The notes beneath the pieces are model-generated. The model had not been told where the DNA came from and made no database searches. It saw only the letters and a program-made list of their open reading frames with translations. Below are positions 39,142 to 47,482 of a DNA stretch of 64,000 nt, in pieces. The translations under genes were made by a program, and so were the position numbers. The first letter of the stretch is position 1; every line of letters starts with the position of its first letter. Source of the DNA: an uncultured Sphingomonadaceae bacterium (GTDB lineage Bacteria; Pseudomonadota; Alphaproteobacteria; Sphingomonadales; Sphingomonadaceae); contig CAJXSN010000003.1 of assembly GCA_913060895.1 (NCBI GenBank), positions 1 to 64,000 of the forward strand, read 5' to 3'.

Positions 39142-39483
39142 ATGCTAGAATCGATAAATCAGTGGTTTCTTTCGCTTGGCTCGGAATACGGGGTTAATCC
39201 GTATGTTTTCGGCGCGATCTATGTCGGAGCAATTCCTTTTTTCATCCTCAGCATCGGCTGGCTGGTACGGCGAGCGAAAGCTGGAAAATCGACGGTCCTG
39301 CCGACTATGAGTGCGGGTTTCTTTTTTGTGTCCGCGTATCTTTATCTTGCAGTCGCAGGGCGTAATATTCCTGTATGGGTGTGGGTATTTCTGGCTGCAC
39401 TGATCGTTTACGGCGCGTGGTCGAGCATTCGCGACACTCGGAAGAAAATCGCTGCGGCCAAGGAAGAGGCCGAAGCCCGATAG
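39142..39483 (+). CDS. Small membrane protein, three helices
   Basis: A 113-residue protein of unknown function, starting at ATG 39142. Three hydrophobic segments can be seen: about residues 22-42 (YVFGAIYVGAIPFFILSIGW), 55-75 (LPTMSAGFFFVSAYLYLAVA) and 78-95 (IPVWVWVFLAALIVYGAW). A charged C-terminal tail DTRKKIAAAKEEAEAR then probably faces the cytoplasm. It lies 33 bases after the glutathione peroxidase gene and 109 before dnaE. No ribosome site is obvious before the chosen ATG, so the start is tentative. No family function is known to me. Confidence 0.75.
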   Translation: MLESINQWFLSLGSEYGVNPYVFGAIYVGAIPFFILSIGWLVRRAKAGKSTVLPTMSAGFFFVSAYLYLAVAGRNIPVWVWVFLAALIVYGAWSSIRDTRKKIAAAKEEAEAR

Positions 39484-39592
39484 CTGGCCGATTGGCGGCT
39501 ATGATTTCGAGAGCGGGCGGCTATCCACAGCCTGCCGATTTTCAGCGCTAGCGGGCCTTTCCGATTGAGCTTGGCTATCCCATAGTATTGCG

Positions 39593-42500
39593 ATGGCATT
39601 TGTTCCTTTCATTCCCTTGCGCGTCCTTTCCAGTTATTCGATGCTCGAAGGCGCGATCGATCCGAAAGATTTTGCCAAATTGGCGGCGGACCGGGGTGTT
39701 CCAGCCATCGCTATTTGTGACCGCAATGGTCTCTATGGCAGCGTTGCCTTCGCCAAGGCGTGTTTTGACGGTGGGGTTCAGCCCATCGTTGGCACTTTGC
39801 TGGGCGTGGCGCGGGGCGAAGATTTCGGCGGTGAACAGGCCATCGATTATCTACCACTCTATGCGCAGGACGAAGCAGGATACGACAATCTTTGCCATCT
39901 GGTCAGCCGCGCGCATCTCGAACGGCCGCTGGAGCTGGAGCCTCACATCGCGCTGGGTGATCTGGAAGGATATACCGATGGCTTGATCGCGCTGACCGGC
40001 GCCAGCGAAGGCGGGTTGACGCGGCTGTACGCAGGCGGACAGGACAAGCATGCGCAGACCTATGCCGACCGGTTGCAGACGCTGTTTCCCGATCGTCTTT
40101 ATGTTGAACTGGCACGCCGCGGCAATAAGGTCGAAATAGCGGCTGAGAAAGGTCTGCTGGAGCTAGCCTATGACCGCGGCCTGCCACTGGTGGCCAGCAA
40201 CCCGGCAAATTTTGCCGATCCCCATTTTCACCGTGCGCACGACGCCATGCTGTGCATCGCCAGCAGTCACAAGATGTTCGAGGAAGACCGGCCAAAAACG
40301 GACAAACAGGCCTTCGTAAAATCACACCCGATGATGGTGGATGCCTTCAGCGACTTGCCGGAGGCATTGGCCAACACTCTCGTTATTGCGCAGCGCTGCG
40401 CCTATGCGCCGCCCAATCGTGATCCGATCCTGCCCAGCCTGGCCGGTGATATCGAAGGCGAGGCGCGGATGCTGGCGGAAGAATCGCGCAAGGGGTTGAA
40501 CGCGCGGCTCGAAGCCTATGACGAAATGTCTGCCGAGGATCGCAAGGTTTACGACGACAGACTGGATTACGAACTGGGTATCATCAATCGGATGGGCTTT
40601 CCCGGCTACTTTTTGATTGTTGCCGATTTCATCCAGTGGGCGAAAGACAATGGCATTCCCGTGGGTCCGGGGCGTGGATCGGGGGCAGGCAGTCTTGTCG
40701 CCTGGGCGCTGACCATCACCGGGCTAGACCCGATCCGGCTGGGTCTGCTGTTCGAGCGGTTTCTGAACCCGGAACGTGTGTCGATGCCCGATTTCGACAT
40801 CGATTTCTGCGAAACGCGACGCGGTGAAGTGATCCGCTATGTGCAGGCGAAATACGGCGCTGACCACGTCGCCCAGATTATCACATTCGGCAAGATGAAG
40901 GCCCGCGCAGTTCTGCGCGACGTGGGCCGGATTTTGGACTTCGGCTATGGCCGGACAGACCGGCTGTGCAAAATGATCCCGAACCACCCGACCGACCCGT
41001 GGACGCTACCACGCGCTCTCAACGGATCTGCGGAATTCAAGGCCGAGTATCATAACGACAATGATACGAAGGCGCTGATCGATCTGGCGATGCAGCTTGA
41101 AGGGCTGCCGCGTAATTCTTCCACCCATGCGGCCGGGGTGGTGATCGGTGATCGTCCTCTGGAAAAACTGGTCCCGCTTTACCGTGATCCGCGTTCCGAT
41201 ATGCCGGTGACCCAGTTCGATATGAAATATGTCGAAAGCAGCGGTCTGGTGAAGTTCGACTTTCTCGGGCTGAAGACGCTGTCGGTATTGCAAAAAGCAG
41301 TCGATCTGCTGGCGAAGCGGGGGATCGACGTCGATCTGGATGCACTGGTATGGGACGATCCGGCGGTGTTCCAGCTGTTGAAACAGGGCAACACAGTGGG
41401 CGTGTTCCAGCTCGAATCAGAGGGTATGCGGCGCACACTGACCGCTGTTAAGCCGACCAAGTTCGAAGATATTATTGCGCTAGTCTCGCTCTATCGTCCC
41501 GGCCCTATGGACAATATTCCGCTGTTCGGGAAGCGTAAGGCTGGCGAAGTTGCGATCGAATATCCGCATCCGAAACTGGAGGGTATCCTAGAGGAAACCT
41601 ACGGAATCTTCGTCTATCAGGAGCAGGTAATGCAGGCCGCGCAGATCCTCGCCGGATATTCGCTTGGCGATGCCGATATTCTGCGCCGTGCAATGGGCAA
41701 GAAGAATCAGACCGAAATGGATTCGCAGCGCCAGCGGTTTATCGAAGGCTGCGCGGAAGTGTCGGGCATCACTGCGAGTAAAGCCAACGAACTGTTCGAC
41801 TTGATCGACAAATTCGCCGGCTACGGTTTCAACAAGTCGCACGCTGCAGCTTACGCCTTGCTGGCATACCAGACCGCATGGCTGAAGGCGCATTATGCAG
41901 AGGAGTTTTACGCCGCGTCAATGTGCTTCGACATGCACCAGTCGGAAAAACTGGCGGTGTTTGTAGATGATGCGCGCCGTTATCCGGGACGGGAAGGCGG
42001 GGTGATAGTTGCACCGCCCTGCATCAATCATTCCGAATCTGAGTTTACGGTCGAGCGCGGTGATGATGGCTATGCCGTGCGCTACGCCCTCGCTGGCATC
42101 CGCAATGTCGGTGAAAAGGCGATGCGCGTCATTGTTGCAGAGCGTGAAGCAAATGGCCAGTTTGAAACCCTGGCCGATATGTTCGACCGGCTGCCGCAAG
42201 GATCGATGAACTCGCGTCAGCTGGAGGGTCTGATCGCGGCGGGTGCATTGGACGGGTTGGAGCCGGATCGCGGCAAGCTGGCGGCGAATGTCCCGCTGCT
42301 GCTGGCCACTGCCGATGCCGCAATGCGGGAGCGGACCAGCGGTCAGGAAGCCTTGTTCGGCGGTGATATGGCGCAAACCGATACTTTACGCCTGAAAGAC
42401 GCGCCGGAATGGACCCGGGCAGAGCGTATGGCGAAGGAGCGGGAAAATTTCGGCTTCTATTTTTCCGCCCATCCGGTCAGCGCCTACCGCGAGGCTGCCA

Positions 42501-43084
42501 GCGCCAATGGCGCGCGTTCCTACGTCGCATTGATGGAGGGTGGGGCGCCTGCCGGGGGCAGCACCAAGGCCGTGATGGCCGCAATGGTAGAAGCTGTGAA
42601 CATCGGCAAAACGCGTAAGGGAAAGGATTTCGTGCGCGCCGATTTCTCCGACAACACAGGCCAGTTCAGCGCGGCCTGTTTCGAGGATGGATTGGTGGAA
42701 AGCTTCCGTAAATGGGCGGCTGAGGGCACATGCATTCTGTTGAATGTGGAACTCGACAGTCCATCTCCAGACGAGCCCCCGCGCATTACTGTTCGGGGGG
42801 GGAGGCCGCTGGACGGGGTGGTCAGCAATCAGCGGATGCTGCTGACCCTGCAGGTTGCTCATCAGGCCGCTCTGTCGGAACTTGCAGCGTGCCTCGTTCC
42901 CGGCCAGCCTGGATTTGGCGAAGTGCTGGCACGATTAAACGGGGCCGAGGGGCAACCGCTGCTCAGTCTGGGCAATGACTTCAAACTTGGCGGCGATCTG
43001 GCGGACAGGCTGGCCGAGATTGATGGGCTGTCCGATATCAAGCTGGTGCCCAAGGCTGGGCCGCGCCTCCACCGAGCCGCATGA
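39593..43084 (+). CDS. dnaE: DNA polymerase III alpha subunit DnaE
   Basis: The replicative polymerase catalytic subunit. The 1163-residue protein begins with a PHP domain (about 5-270). The palm domain carries the catalytic aspartates in PDFDIDFC near residues 400-407. VGPGRGSGAGSLVAWAL lies before it. Further DnaE signatures are YVQAKYGADHVAQIITFGKMKARA-type sequence, LPRNSSTHAAGVVI and the YGFNKSHAAAYALLAYQTAWLK stretch. C-terminal HhH and OB domains follow. This is the dnaE1 type of normal length. The N-terminal metal-binding histidine of the PHP motif is replaced by serine (SSYSMLEGA where many have SDYSMLDGA or H-containing forms), so proofreading by this domain is unlikely. Confidence 0.96.
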   Translation: MAFVPFIPLRVLSSYSMLEGAIDPKDFAKLAADRGVPAIAICDRNGLYGSVAFAKACFDGGVQPIVGTLLGVARGEDFGGEQAIDYLPLYAQDEAGYDNLCHLVSRAHLERPLELEPHIALGDLEGYTDGLIALTGASEGGLTRLYAGGQDKHAQTYADRLQTLFPDRLYVELARRGNKVEIAAEKGLLELAYDRGLPLVASNPANFADPHFHRAHDAMLCIASSHKMFEEDRPKTDKQAFVKSHPMMVDAFSDLPEALANTLVIAQRCAYAPPNRDPILPSLAGDIEGEARMLAEESRKGLNARLEAYDEMSAEDRKVYDDRLDYELGIINRMGFPGYFLIVADFIQWAKDNGIPVGPGRGSGAGSLVAWALTITGLDPIRLGLLFERFLNPERVSMPDFDIDFCETRRGEVIRYVQAKYGADHVAQIITFGKMKARAVLRDVGRILDFGYGRTDRLCKMIPNHPTDPWTLPRALNGSAEFKAEYHNDNDTKALIDLAMQLEGLPRNSSTHAAGVVIGDRPLEKLVPLYRDPRSDMPVTQFDMKYVESSGLVKFDFLGLKTLSVLQKAVDLLAKRGIDVDLDALVWDDPAVFQLLKQGNTVGVFQLESEGMRRTLTAVKPTKFEDIIALVSLYRPGPMDNIPLFGKRKAGEVAIEYPHPKLEGILEETYGIFVYQEQVMQAAQILAGYSLGDADILRRAMGKKNQTEMDSQRQRFIEGCAEVSGITASKANELFDLIDKFAGYGFNKSHAAAYALLAYQTAWLKAHYAEEFYAASMCFDMHQSEKLAVFVDDARRYPGREGGVIVAPPCINHSESEFTVERGDDGYAVRYALAGIRNVGEKAMRVIVAEREANGQFETLADMFDRLPQGSMNSRQLEGLIAAGALDGLEPDRGKLAANVPLLLATADAAMRERTSGQEALFGGDMAQTDTLRLKDAPEWTRAERMAKERENFGFYFSAHPVSAYREAASANGARSYVALMEGGAPAGGSTKAVMAAMVEAVNIGKTRKGKDFVRADFSDNTGQFSAACFEDGLVESFRKWAAEGTCILLNVELDSPSPDEPPRITVRGGRPLDGVVSNQRMLLTLQVAHQAALSELAACLVPGQPGFGEVLARLNGAEGQPLLSLGNDFKLGGDLADRLAEIDGLSDIKLVPKAGPRLHRAA

Positions 43085-43191
43085 CGGGCTATAGCCCTGC
43101 TTTAGACCACATAACGCGCTTTTTTCTTGCGGGCAGCGCGCGCATTGCCCACTCTCTCGTCAATAAAAACTGATGAGAGGAAGCCTGCAAA

Positions 43192-44790
43192 ATGCTCGGA
43201 CAGATGCAAGAATGGACCATGCGGATCACACACGTGATCGATTACGCGGCGAAAGAAAGCGGTACGCGTGAAATCGTGACCCGATGGGCCGATGGCAGTG
43301 AAACCCGCACGAACTGGGCCGACGTTCGCACCGATGCCAAGAAGATGGCGCAGGCATTGCAAGCACTGGGCATCAAAAAGGGTGAGCGCGTTGCCAGTCT
43401 GGCGATGAATCATTCACGGCATCTGGTCAGCTGGTACGGCGTCGCCGGTATGGGCGGGGTGCTGCACACAGTGAACCCGCGCCTGTTCGAGGATCAGCTG
43501 GAATACATCGTCAACCACGCCGAAGATAAGGTGATGGTGTACGATGCGGCATTCCAGCCGATCATCGACAAGATGCGCGACCGATGGACCACGGTGGAGC
43601 ACTATATCTGTTTCGATTCCGGCGAGCATAGCCCAGCCTTTGAAGACTGGATCGGAGCGCAGGATGGCGATTTCGATTGGGTACAGGGCGAGGAAACCGA
43701 CCCTTGCATGATCTGCTATACCAGCGGGACTACGGGCAACCCCAAAGGCGTACAGTACGAACACCGCAGCACGCTGATGCATGCTCTGTCGGGCCTGCAG
43801 CCAGCGGCATTCAATTTCAGCGCATCGAGTGTAATGCTGCCTGTTGTGCCGATGTTTCACGCCGCCAGCTGGGGCCTGCCTTATGCAGGTGGGATGGCGG
43901 GCATCAAGTTCGTGTTCTCTGCTGTCAACGACCCTGCCGTTCTGCATGAGCTGATGGAGCGCGAAGGCGTAACCGATAGCGCGGGCGTGCCCACGGTATG
44001 GCTCGCGCATTTTCAGTATTGCGACAAGGAAGGCATCGATCTTCCAAACCTGAAAGCCGCGACCATTGGTGGGTCCGCAGCGCCGAAATTCATGATCGAA
44101 CGCCTTATGAAAAATGGCATCCGCGTGCAGCATGCATGGGGTATGACGGAAACCAGCCCGATTGGTACAGTTGGCGGCCCGACCTGGGATTGGGACGAGC
44201 TCAGCTTGGAAGAAAAGGTCGACAAAACCGCGATGCAGGGCCGCCCGACCTTTGGGGTGGAACTGCGGACCGTTGATCTGGACGACATGAGCACTCAGCT
44301 GCCGCGCGATGGCAAAACCAGCGGAGCGCTTCAGATTCGTGGCCCATGGATTATCAAACGCTACTTCAAGGCAGAGAAGGACGCGGTGGATGCGGATGGC
44401 TGGTTCGACACCGGCGATGTCGGAATCATCCATCCCGACGGCACGCTGCAACTTACCGACCGGACCAAGGACGTGATCAAATCAGGCGGTGAGTGGATCA
44501 GCTCTGTCGAACTGGAAAACGCCGCTGTGGGCCATCACGGAGTGGCCGAAGCAGCAGCCATCGGGATGTACCATCCCAAATGGGAAGAACGGCCGGTGCT
44601 GTTCGTCGTGAAAAAAGAAGGCGAGGACGTCTCAGCCGATCAGGTGATTAACTTCCTGTCAGACAAGGTTGCCAAATGGTGGCTGCCCGACGCGGTCGAA
44701 TTTGTGGACGATATTCCACACACAGCGACAGGCAAGATCAGCAAGAAGGACCTGCGCGACAGGTTTGTGGATTACAAACTGGAGGTTTAG
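43192..44790 (+). CDS. AlkK-like acyl-CoA ligase
   Basis: An AMP-forming acyl-CoA synthetase of the AlkK branch, which activates medium- to long-chain fatty acids to CoA thioesters. The 532-residue protein begins [20 protein letters not shown], close to AlkK. It has the AMP-binding P-loop [13 protein letters not shown] (about residues 178-190), the core motif [25 protein letters not shown], the hinge [15 protein letters not shown] and the catalytic lysine in TGKISKKDL near the C-terminus. GAGAGGAAG precedes the ATG. It likely feeds beta-oxidation, and the ETF-ubiquinone oxidoreductase needed for that pathway is in the same window. Confidence 0.94.
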   Translation: MLGQMQEWTMRITHVIDYAAKESGTREIVTRWADGSETRTNWADVRTDAKKMAQALQALGIKKGERVASLAMNHSRHLVSWYGVAGMGGVLHTVNPRLFEDQLEYIVNHAEDKVMVYDAAFQPIIDKMRDRWTTVEHYICFDSGEHSPAFEDWIGAQDGDFDWVQGEETDPCMICYTSGTTGNPKGVQYEHRSTLMHALSGLQPAAFNFSASSVMLPVVPMFHAASWGLPYAGGMAGIKFVFSAVNDPAVLHELMEREGVTDSAGVPTVWLAHFQYCDKEGIDLPNLKAATIGGSAAPKFMIERLMKNGIRVQHAWGMTETSPIGTVGGPTWDWDELSLEEKVDKTAMQGRPTFGVELRTVDLDDMSTQLPRDGKTSGALQIRGPWIIKRYFKAEKDAVDADGWFDTGDVGIIHPDGTLQLTDRTKDVIKSGGEWISSVELENAAVGHHGVAEAAAIGMYHPKWEERPVLFVVKKEGEDVSADQVINFLSDKVAKWWLPDAVEFVDDIPHTATGKISKKDLRDRFVDYKLEV

Positions 44791-44930
44791 ATCCTCCTTA
44801 TAAAGGGGAGGGGGACCACCGAAGGTAGTGGAAGGGTGCGCCGCAGTTCGTCTGCCATTTTCAGGGCGCCCCTCCACCCCCGCGTTTTGCACGAGGTTCT
44901 CCTCTCCCAACCGGGAGGAGTTAGAGGATA
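44791..44930. repeat. Imperfect palindromic interspersed repeat before the DUF1330 gene
   Basis: The 140 bases between the acyl-CoA ligase stop and the next start consist of G-rich then C-rich blocks with imperfect dyad symmetry. ATCCTC at 44791-44796 mirrors GAGGAT at 44924-44929. The AGGGGAGGGGGACCACC block is mirrored by CTCCTCTCCC, and the GTGGAAGGGTGCGCC block by GGCGCCCCTCCAC. Similar elements recur between genes in sphingomonads as I recall. Its end provides the AGAGGA ribosome site of the following gene. Confidence 0.7.
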
Positions 44931-44933
44931 CAA

Positions 44934-45368
44934 ATGACCGAAACCTACATCGACCCGTCGCCCGCCAATTTTCAGGCATTCAAGGATCTGCCGCGCGATC
45001 AGCCGATCCATATGCTGAACCTTCTGCTGTACCGTGATCATGCCGAATATCCCGAAGGGCATGAGCATCACGGTAATGGCTGGACCGGTCGCCGTGCTTA
45101 CGAGGAATATGGCAAGACCAGCGGACCGATCTTCCGCCGAGTAAAAGGCAGCATCGTGTGGCGCGGGACATTTCAGACGATGGTGACTGGCCCCGACGAC
45201 CGCGAGTGGCACGACGGCTTTGTGGCAGAGTACCCCAATGCGGGCGCATTCTTCGAAATGATCAAGGATGCGGATTACCAGAAGGCCGTGGTCAACCGCA
45301 CCGCCGCGCTGGTGGATAGCCGCCTGATACGGTTCGCCCCAGGTGAGGGCGGAGATGGGTTTGGGTGA
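44934..45368 (+). CDS. DUF1330 domain protein
   Basis: The 144-residue protein matches the small dimeric alpha+beta barrel family DUF1330. The first strand is in QPIHMLNLLLYRDHAEYP. A helix with AYEEYGKTSGPIFRRVKG follows. The middle strands are GSIVWRGTFQTMVTGPDDREW and FVAEYPNAGAFFEMIKDADY, and the closing segment is RTAALVDSRLIRF. The typical charged residues of the family pocket (Tyr-Gly and the Arg after it) are present. The biochemical role of DUF1330 proteins is not known. AGAGGA upstream comes from the end of the preceding repeat. It converges on the AT-rich gene with only seven bases between the stops. Confidence 0.88.
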   Translation: MTETYIDPSPANFQAFKDLPRDQPIHMLNLLLYRDHAEYPEGHEHHGNGWTGRRAYEEYGKTSGPIFRRVKGSIVWRGTFQTMVTGPDDREWHDGFVAEYPNAGAFFEMIKDADYQKAVVNRTAALVDSRLIRFAPGEGGDGFG

Positions 45369-45375
45369 CTCGTGG

Positions 45376-45819
45376 TTAATGTATTTTCGGGGTTTGTATT
45401 AATTGTATTAAAGCCTCGGCCAATCTCTGCGCAACTTGCCAAGCGTTGAAAAGCCTCATGTGAAGAATTTCGAGATCATTAACCATTAGGGTTCGCCCTT
45501 CATCGGTCTGTATTCTAAAGTTATGACGTTCGAAAAACCCATGATTTAATTTGTTGCGCGCCTGAAGCCCCGATTTGAACAAAGCCTCAGTTTCCTCTGC
45601 GATCTTTACACGAGTCCTAAGTTTACCGAGTGTTCGCCCTAAAGTGTCGCGAGAAAGTGCAGCGTAAAATTTGGTTGCCTCGTCCTGATTAAGATCTTTG
45701 TGCCAACCGTTGATAATGGCTTCGGCAGTAAGCAACATGGTACCAAGATCGGTTTCAAATAATTGAGCTGCTTCGGCAGTAAGTCCGAATTTTTGATAAA
45801 GTTCACTTCGCGTCGTCAT
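45376..45819 (-). CDS. AT-rich HEPN-like protein
   Basis: I do not recognise a named family for this 147-residue protein. It is all-helical in appearance and carries RNKLNH at residues 88-93, which fits the R-x4-H motif of HEPN ribonucleases and antiviral/toxin proteins (Arg88, Asn89, His93). GC is about 44% in a hand count of 45421-45600 against roughly 60% around it, and codon use differs (many TTA/AAT/ATT), which points to transfer. It starts nine bases after the radical SAM gene stop, in the same direction. No antitoxin-like partner or nucleotidyltransferase is visible nearby. The HEPN reading is an inference from one motif and helix content. Confidence 0.75.
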   Translation of the reverse strand: MTTRSELYQKFGLTAEAAQLFETDLGTMLLTAEAIINGWHKDLNQDEATKFYAALSRDTLGRTLGKLRTRVKIAEETEALFKSGLQARNKLNHGFFERHNFRIQTDEGRTLMVNDLEILHMRLFNAWQVAQRLAEALIQLIQTPKIH

Positions 45820-45828
45820 GACATTGTC

Positions 45829-46926
45829 CTATAACAGCCGCATCTGCCCGCCAATTTCTGGCTTCCTGAATTGCGTACAATCCAGCTTGAGCTTTGCCTT
45901 TCCTATTCCCGCCCGCTTGCACGCCAGATGAAACCTTGCCCGAAATAAGTCGGCCCAGACTCCGCTTGGCTTGAATCGCGTGAAGAAATCGGGATCGTTG
46001 TCTTTTCCGCCACGGATCGAGCGGACGATGCCCATCACCTTGTCGCCGCGTTCGGGGTAGTGGACGCTTAGCCATTCGCGGAAAAGGGGCGCAACTTCGT
46101 GGGGCAGGCGCAGGGGTATCCAGCCGATGCTCTCCACGCCCAAGGCTGCTGCGCGGGTGACGATTTCCTCCATGAATTCATCGGTGATGGCCGGGATGAT
46201 GGGGGAGATGGAGCAATGTGTCGGCACACCAGTCTCCGCCAGTTTGCCCAACGCTGCCAAACGCTTGGCAGGTGAAGCTGCGCGAGGTTCCAGCTTGCCG
46301 GACAGCTTTGGGTCCAGACTGGTGACTGATATCGCCACCGCCACCAGCCGCCGCCGAGCCATCTGTTCCAACAGGTCCAGATCGGCGAGCACACGGTCCG
46401 ATTTGGTAGTGATGGTAACCGGGTGCCGCGCGTCCAGACACACTTCCAGCAATTCGCGAGTGATTCGGTAGCGGTTCTCTATCGGTTGATAGGGGTCGGT
46501 ATTGGTGCCCATAGCAATCGGTTTCGGGCGATACTTAGTCCGTGCAAGCGTCTCGCGCAGCAGCTCCGCCGCGCCGGGTTTGGCGAACAACTGCGTTTCG
46601 AAATCGAGCCCCGGTGAGAGATCGTGATAGGCGTGGGTCGGCCGTGCAAAGCAATAGACGCAGCCATGCTCACACCCGCGATAGGCATTGATCGAGCGGT
46701 CGAACCCGATGTCGGGCGACTGGTTGAAAGAGACGATGGATTTGGGGCGTTCCTCCGTCACAAGGGTGCGGATTTTCGGCGGGCTGCCGTCGAGCGTTTC
46801 CATGTGGTCGCGCCAGTCACCGTCTGTTTCGCGACTCGCCAAGCCGAAACGGGTGGGAACGGCGGAAGACTGCGCTCCTCGCCCATTCGTAGCTGGTTCT
46901 TTCCGTCGTTCCATAAACCGGAACAT
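45829..46926 (-). CDS. PA0069-type radical SAM protein
   Basis: A radical SAM protein of the PA0069/SplB-like family. The 365-residue protein has CEHGCVYC with Cys85, Cys89 and Cys92 holding the 4Fe-4S cluster. The N-terminal KGRGAQ-like segment reads NGRGAQSS (about 14-21), characteristic of this family. Further motifs are FARPTHAYHDLSPGLDFE, IAMGTNTDPYQPIE and ITTKSDRVLADLDLL. The reaction is not established, although the nearest characterised relatives repair spore photoproduct in DNA. ATG 46926 is taken; ATG 46914 is possible, as neither has a clear ribosome site. moaB lies 28 bases upstream on the same strand. Confidence 0.92.
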   Translation of the reverse strand: MFRFMERRKEPATNGRGAQSSAVPTRFGLASRETDGDWRDHMETLDGSPPKIRTLVTEERPKSIVSFNQSPDIGFDRSINAYRGCEHGCVYCFARPTHAYHDLSPGLDFETQLFAKPGAAELLRETLARTKYRPKPIAMGTNTDPYQPIENRYRITRELLEVCLDARHPVTITTKSDRVLADLDLLEQMARRRLVAVAISVTSLDPKLSGKLEPRAASPAKRLAALGKLAETGVPTHCSISPIIPAITDEFMEEIVTRAAALGVESIGWIPLRLPHEVAPLFREWLSVHYPERGDKVMGIVRSIRGGKDNDPDFFTRFKPSGVWADLFRARFHLACKRAGIGKAKLKLDCTQFRKPEIGGQMRLL

Positions 46927-46954
46927 AGAAAGAACATTCGTGGTGGGAAAGCGC

Positions 46955-47482
46955 TTATTTTTCTCTTAAACGCGGCATCAATTCGACAAAATTGCAAGGT
47001 CGGTTGCGGCTATCGAGTTGCTCTGCAAGGATACCGTCCCAGCCATCTTTCACAGCGCCGTTCGATCCGGGTAGCGCGAAAATATAGGTACCGCGCGCCA
47101 CCACGCCGCAGGCGCGGCTCTGGATCGTGCTGGTGCCGATAGTCTTCAGGCTCAGATAACGGAACAGTTCGCCAAAGCCGGGAATGTCGCGGGTTTTTAC
47201 CTGCTGCAGTGCTTCGGGCGTTACATCGCGCCCTGTCAGGCCGGTGCCGCCAGTAGTGACGACGGCATCGATTTCCTCGTCATCGATCCAGCGATGAAGA
47301 TGGGCGGCGATTTCTTCCGCGCTATCCTTGCTGATTTCACGTGAAGCCAGTTCATGACCCGCACCTTCGATCCGTTCGGCCAGGATATCGCCCGACGTAT
47401 CATCCTTTGCCGTACGTGTGTCGGAAACGGTCAGCAACGCGATCCGGATGGGCTTGAACGGGCGGTCCGGATCGATAGCCAT
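46955..47482 (-). CDS. moaB: Molybdenum cofactor biosynthesis protein MoaB
   Basis: MoaB/MogA family proteins adenylate molybdopterin in molybdenum cofactor synthesis. The 175-residue protein has VSDTR at 19-23, the TTGGTG motif (76-81) of the MPT-binding fold, GRDVTPEA and the segment [19 protein letters not shown]. The frame is open to 47539, but the start at 47482 lies in a TAATG overlap with the upstream transglycosylase stop, which is a typical coupling signal. No other moa or moe gene is nearby. Its presence implies molybdoenzymes elsewhere in the genome. Confidence 0.93.
   Translation of the reverse strand: MAIDPDRPFKPIRIALLTVSDTRTAKDDTSGDILAERIEGAGHELASREISKDSAEEIAAHLHRWIDDEEIDAVVTTGGTGLTGRDVTPEALQQVKTRDIPGFGELFRYLSLKTIGTSTIQSRACGVVARGTYIFALPGSNGAVKDGWDGILAEQLDSRNRPCNFVELMPRLREK

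Noticed and set aside
39521-39529. DnaA-box-like CTATCCACA before dnaE
   Set aside because: It is a single copy with one mismatch; no cluster of boxes or AT-rich region marks an origin.
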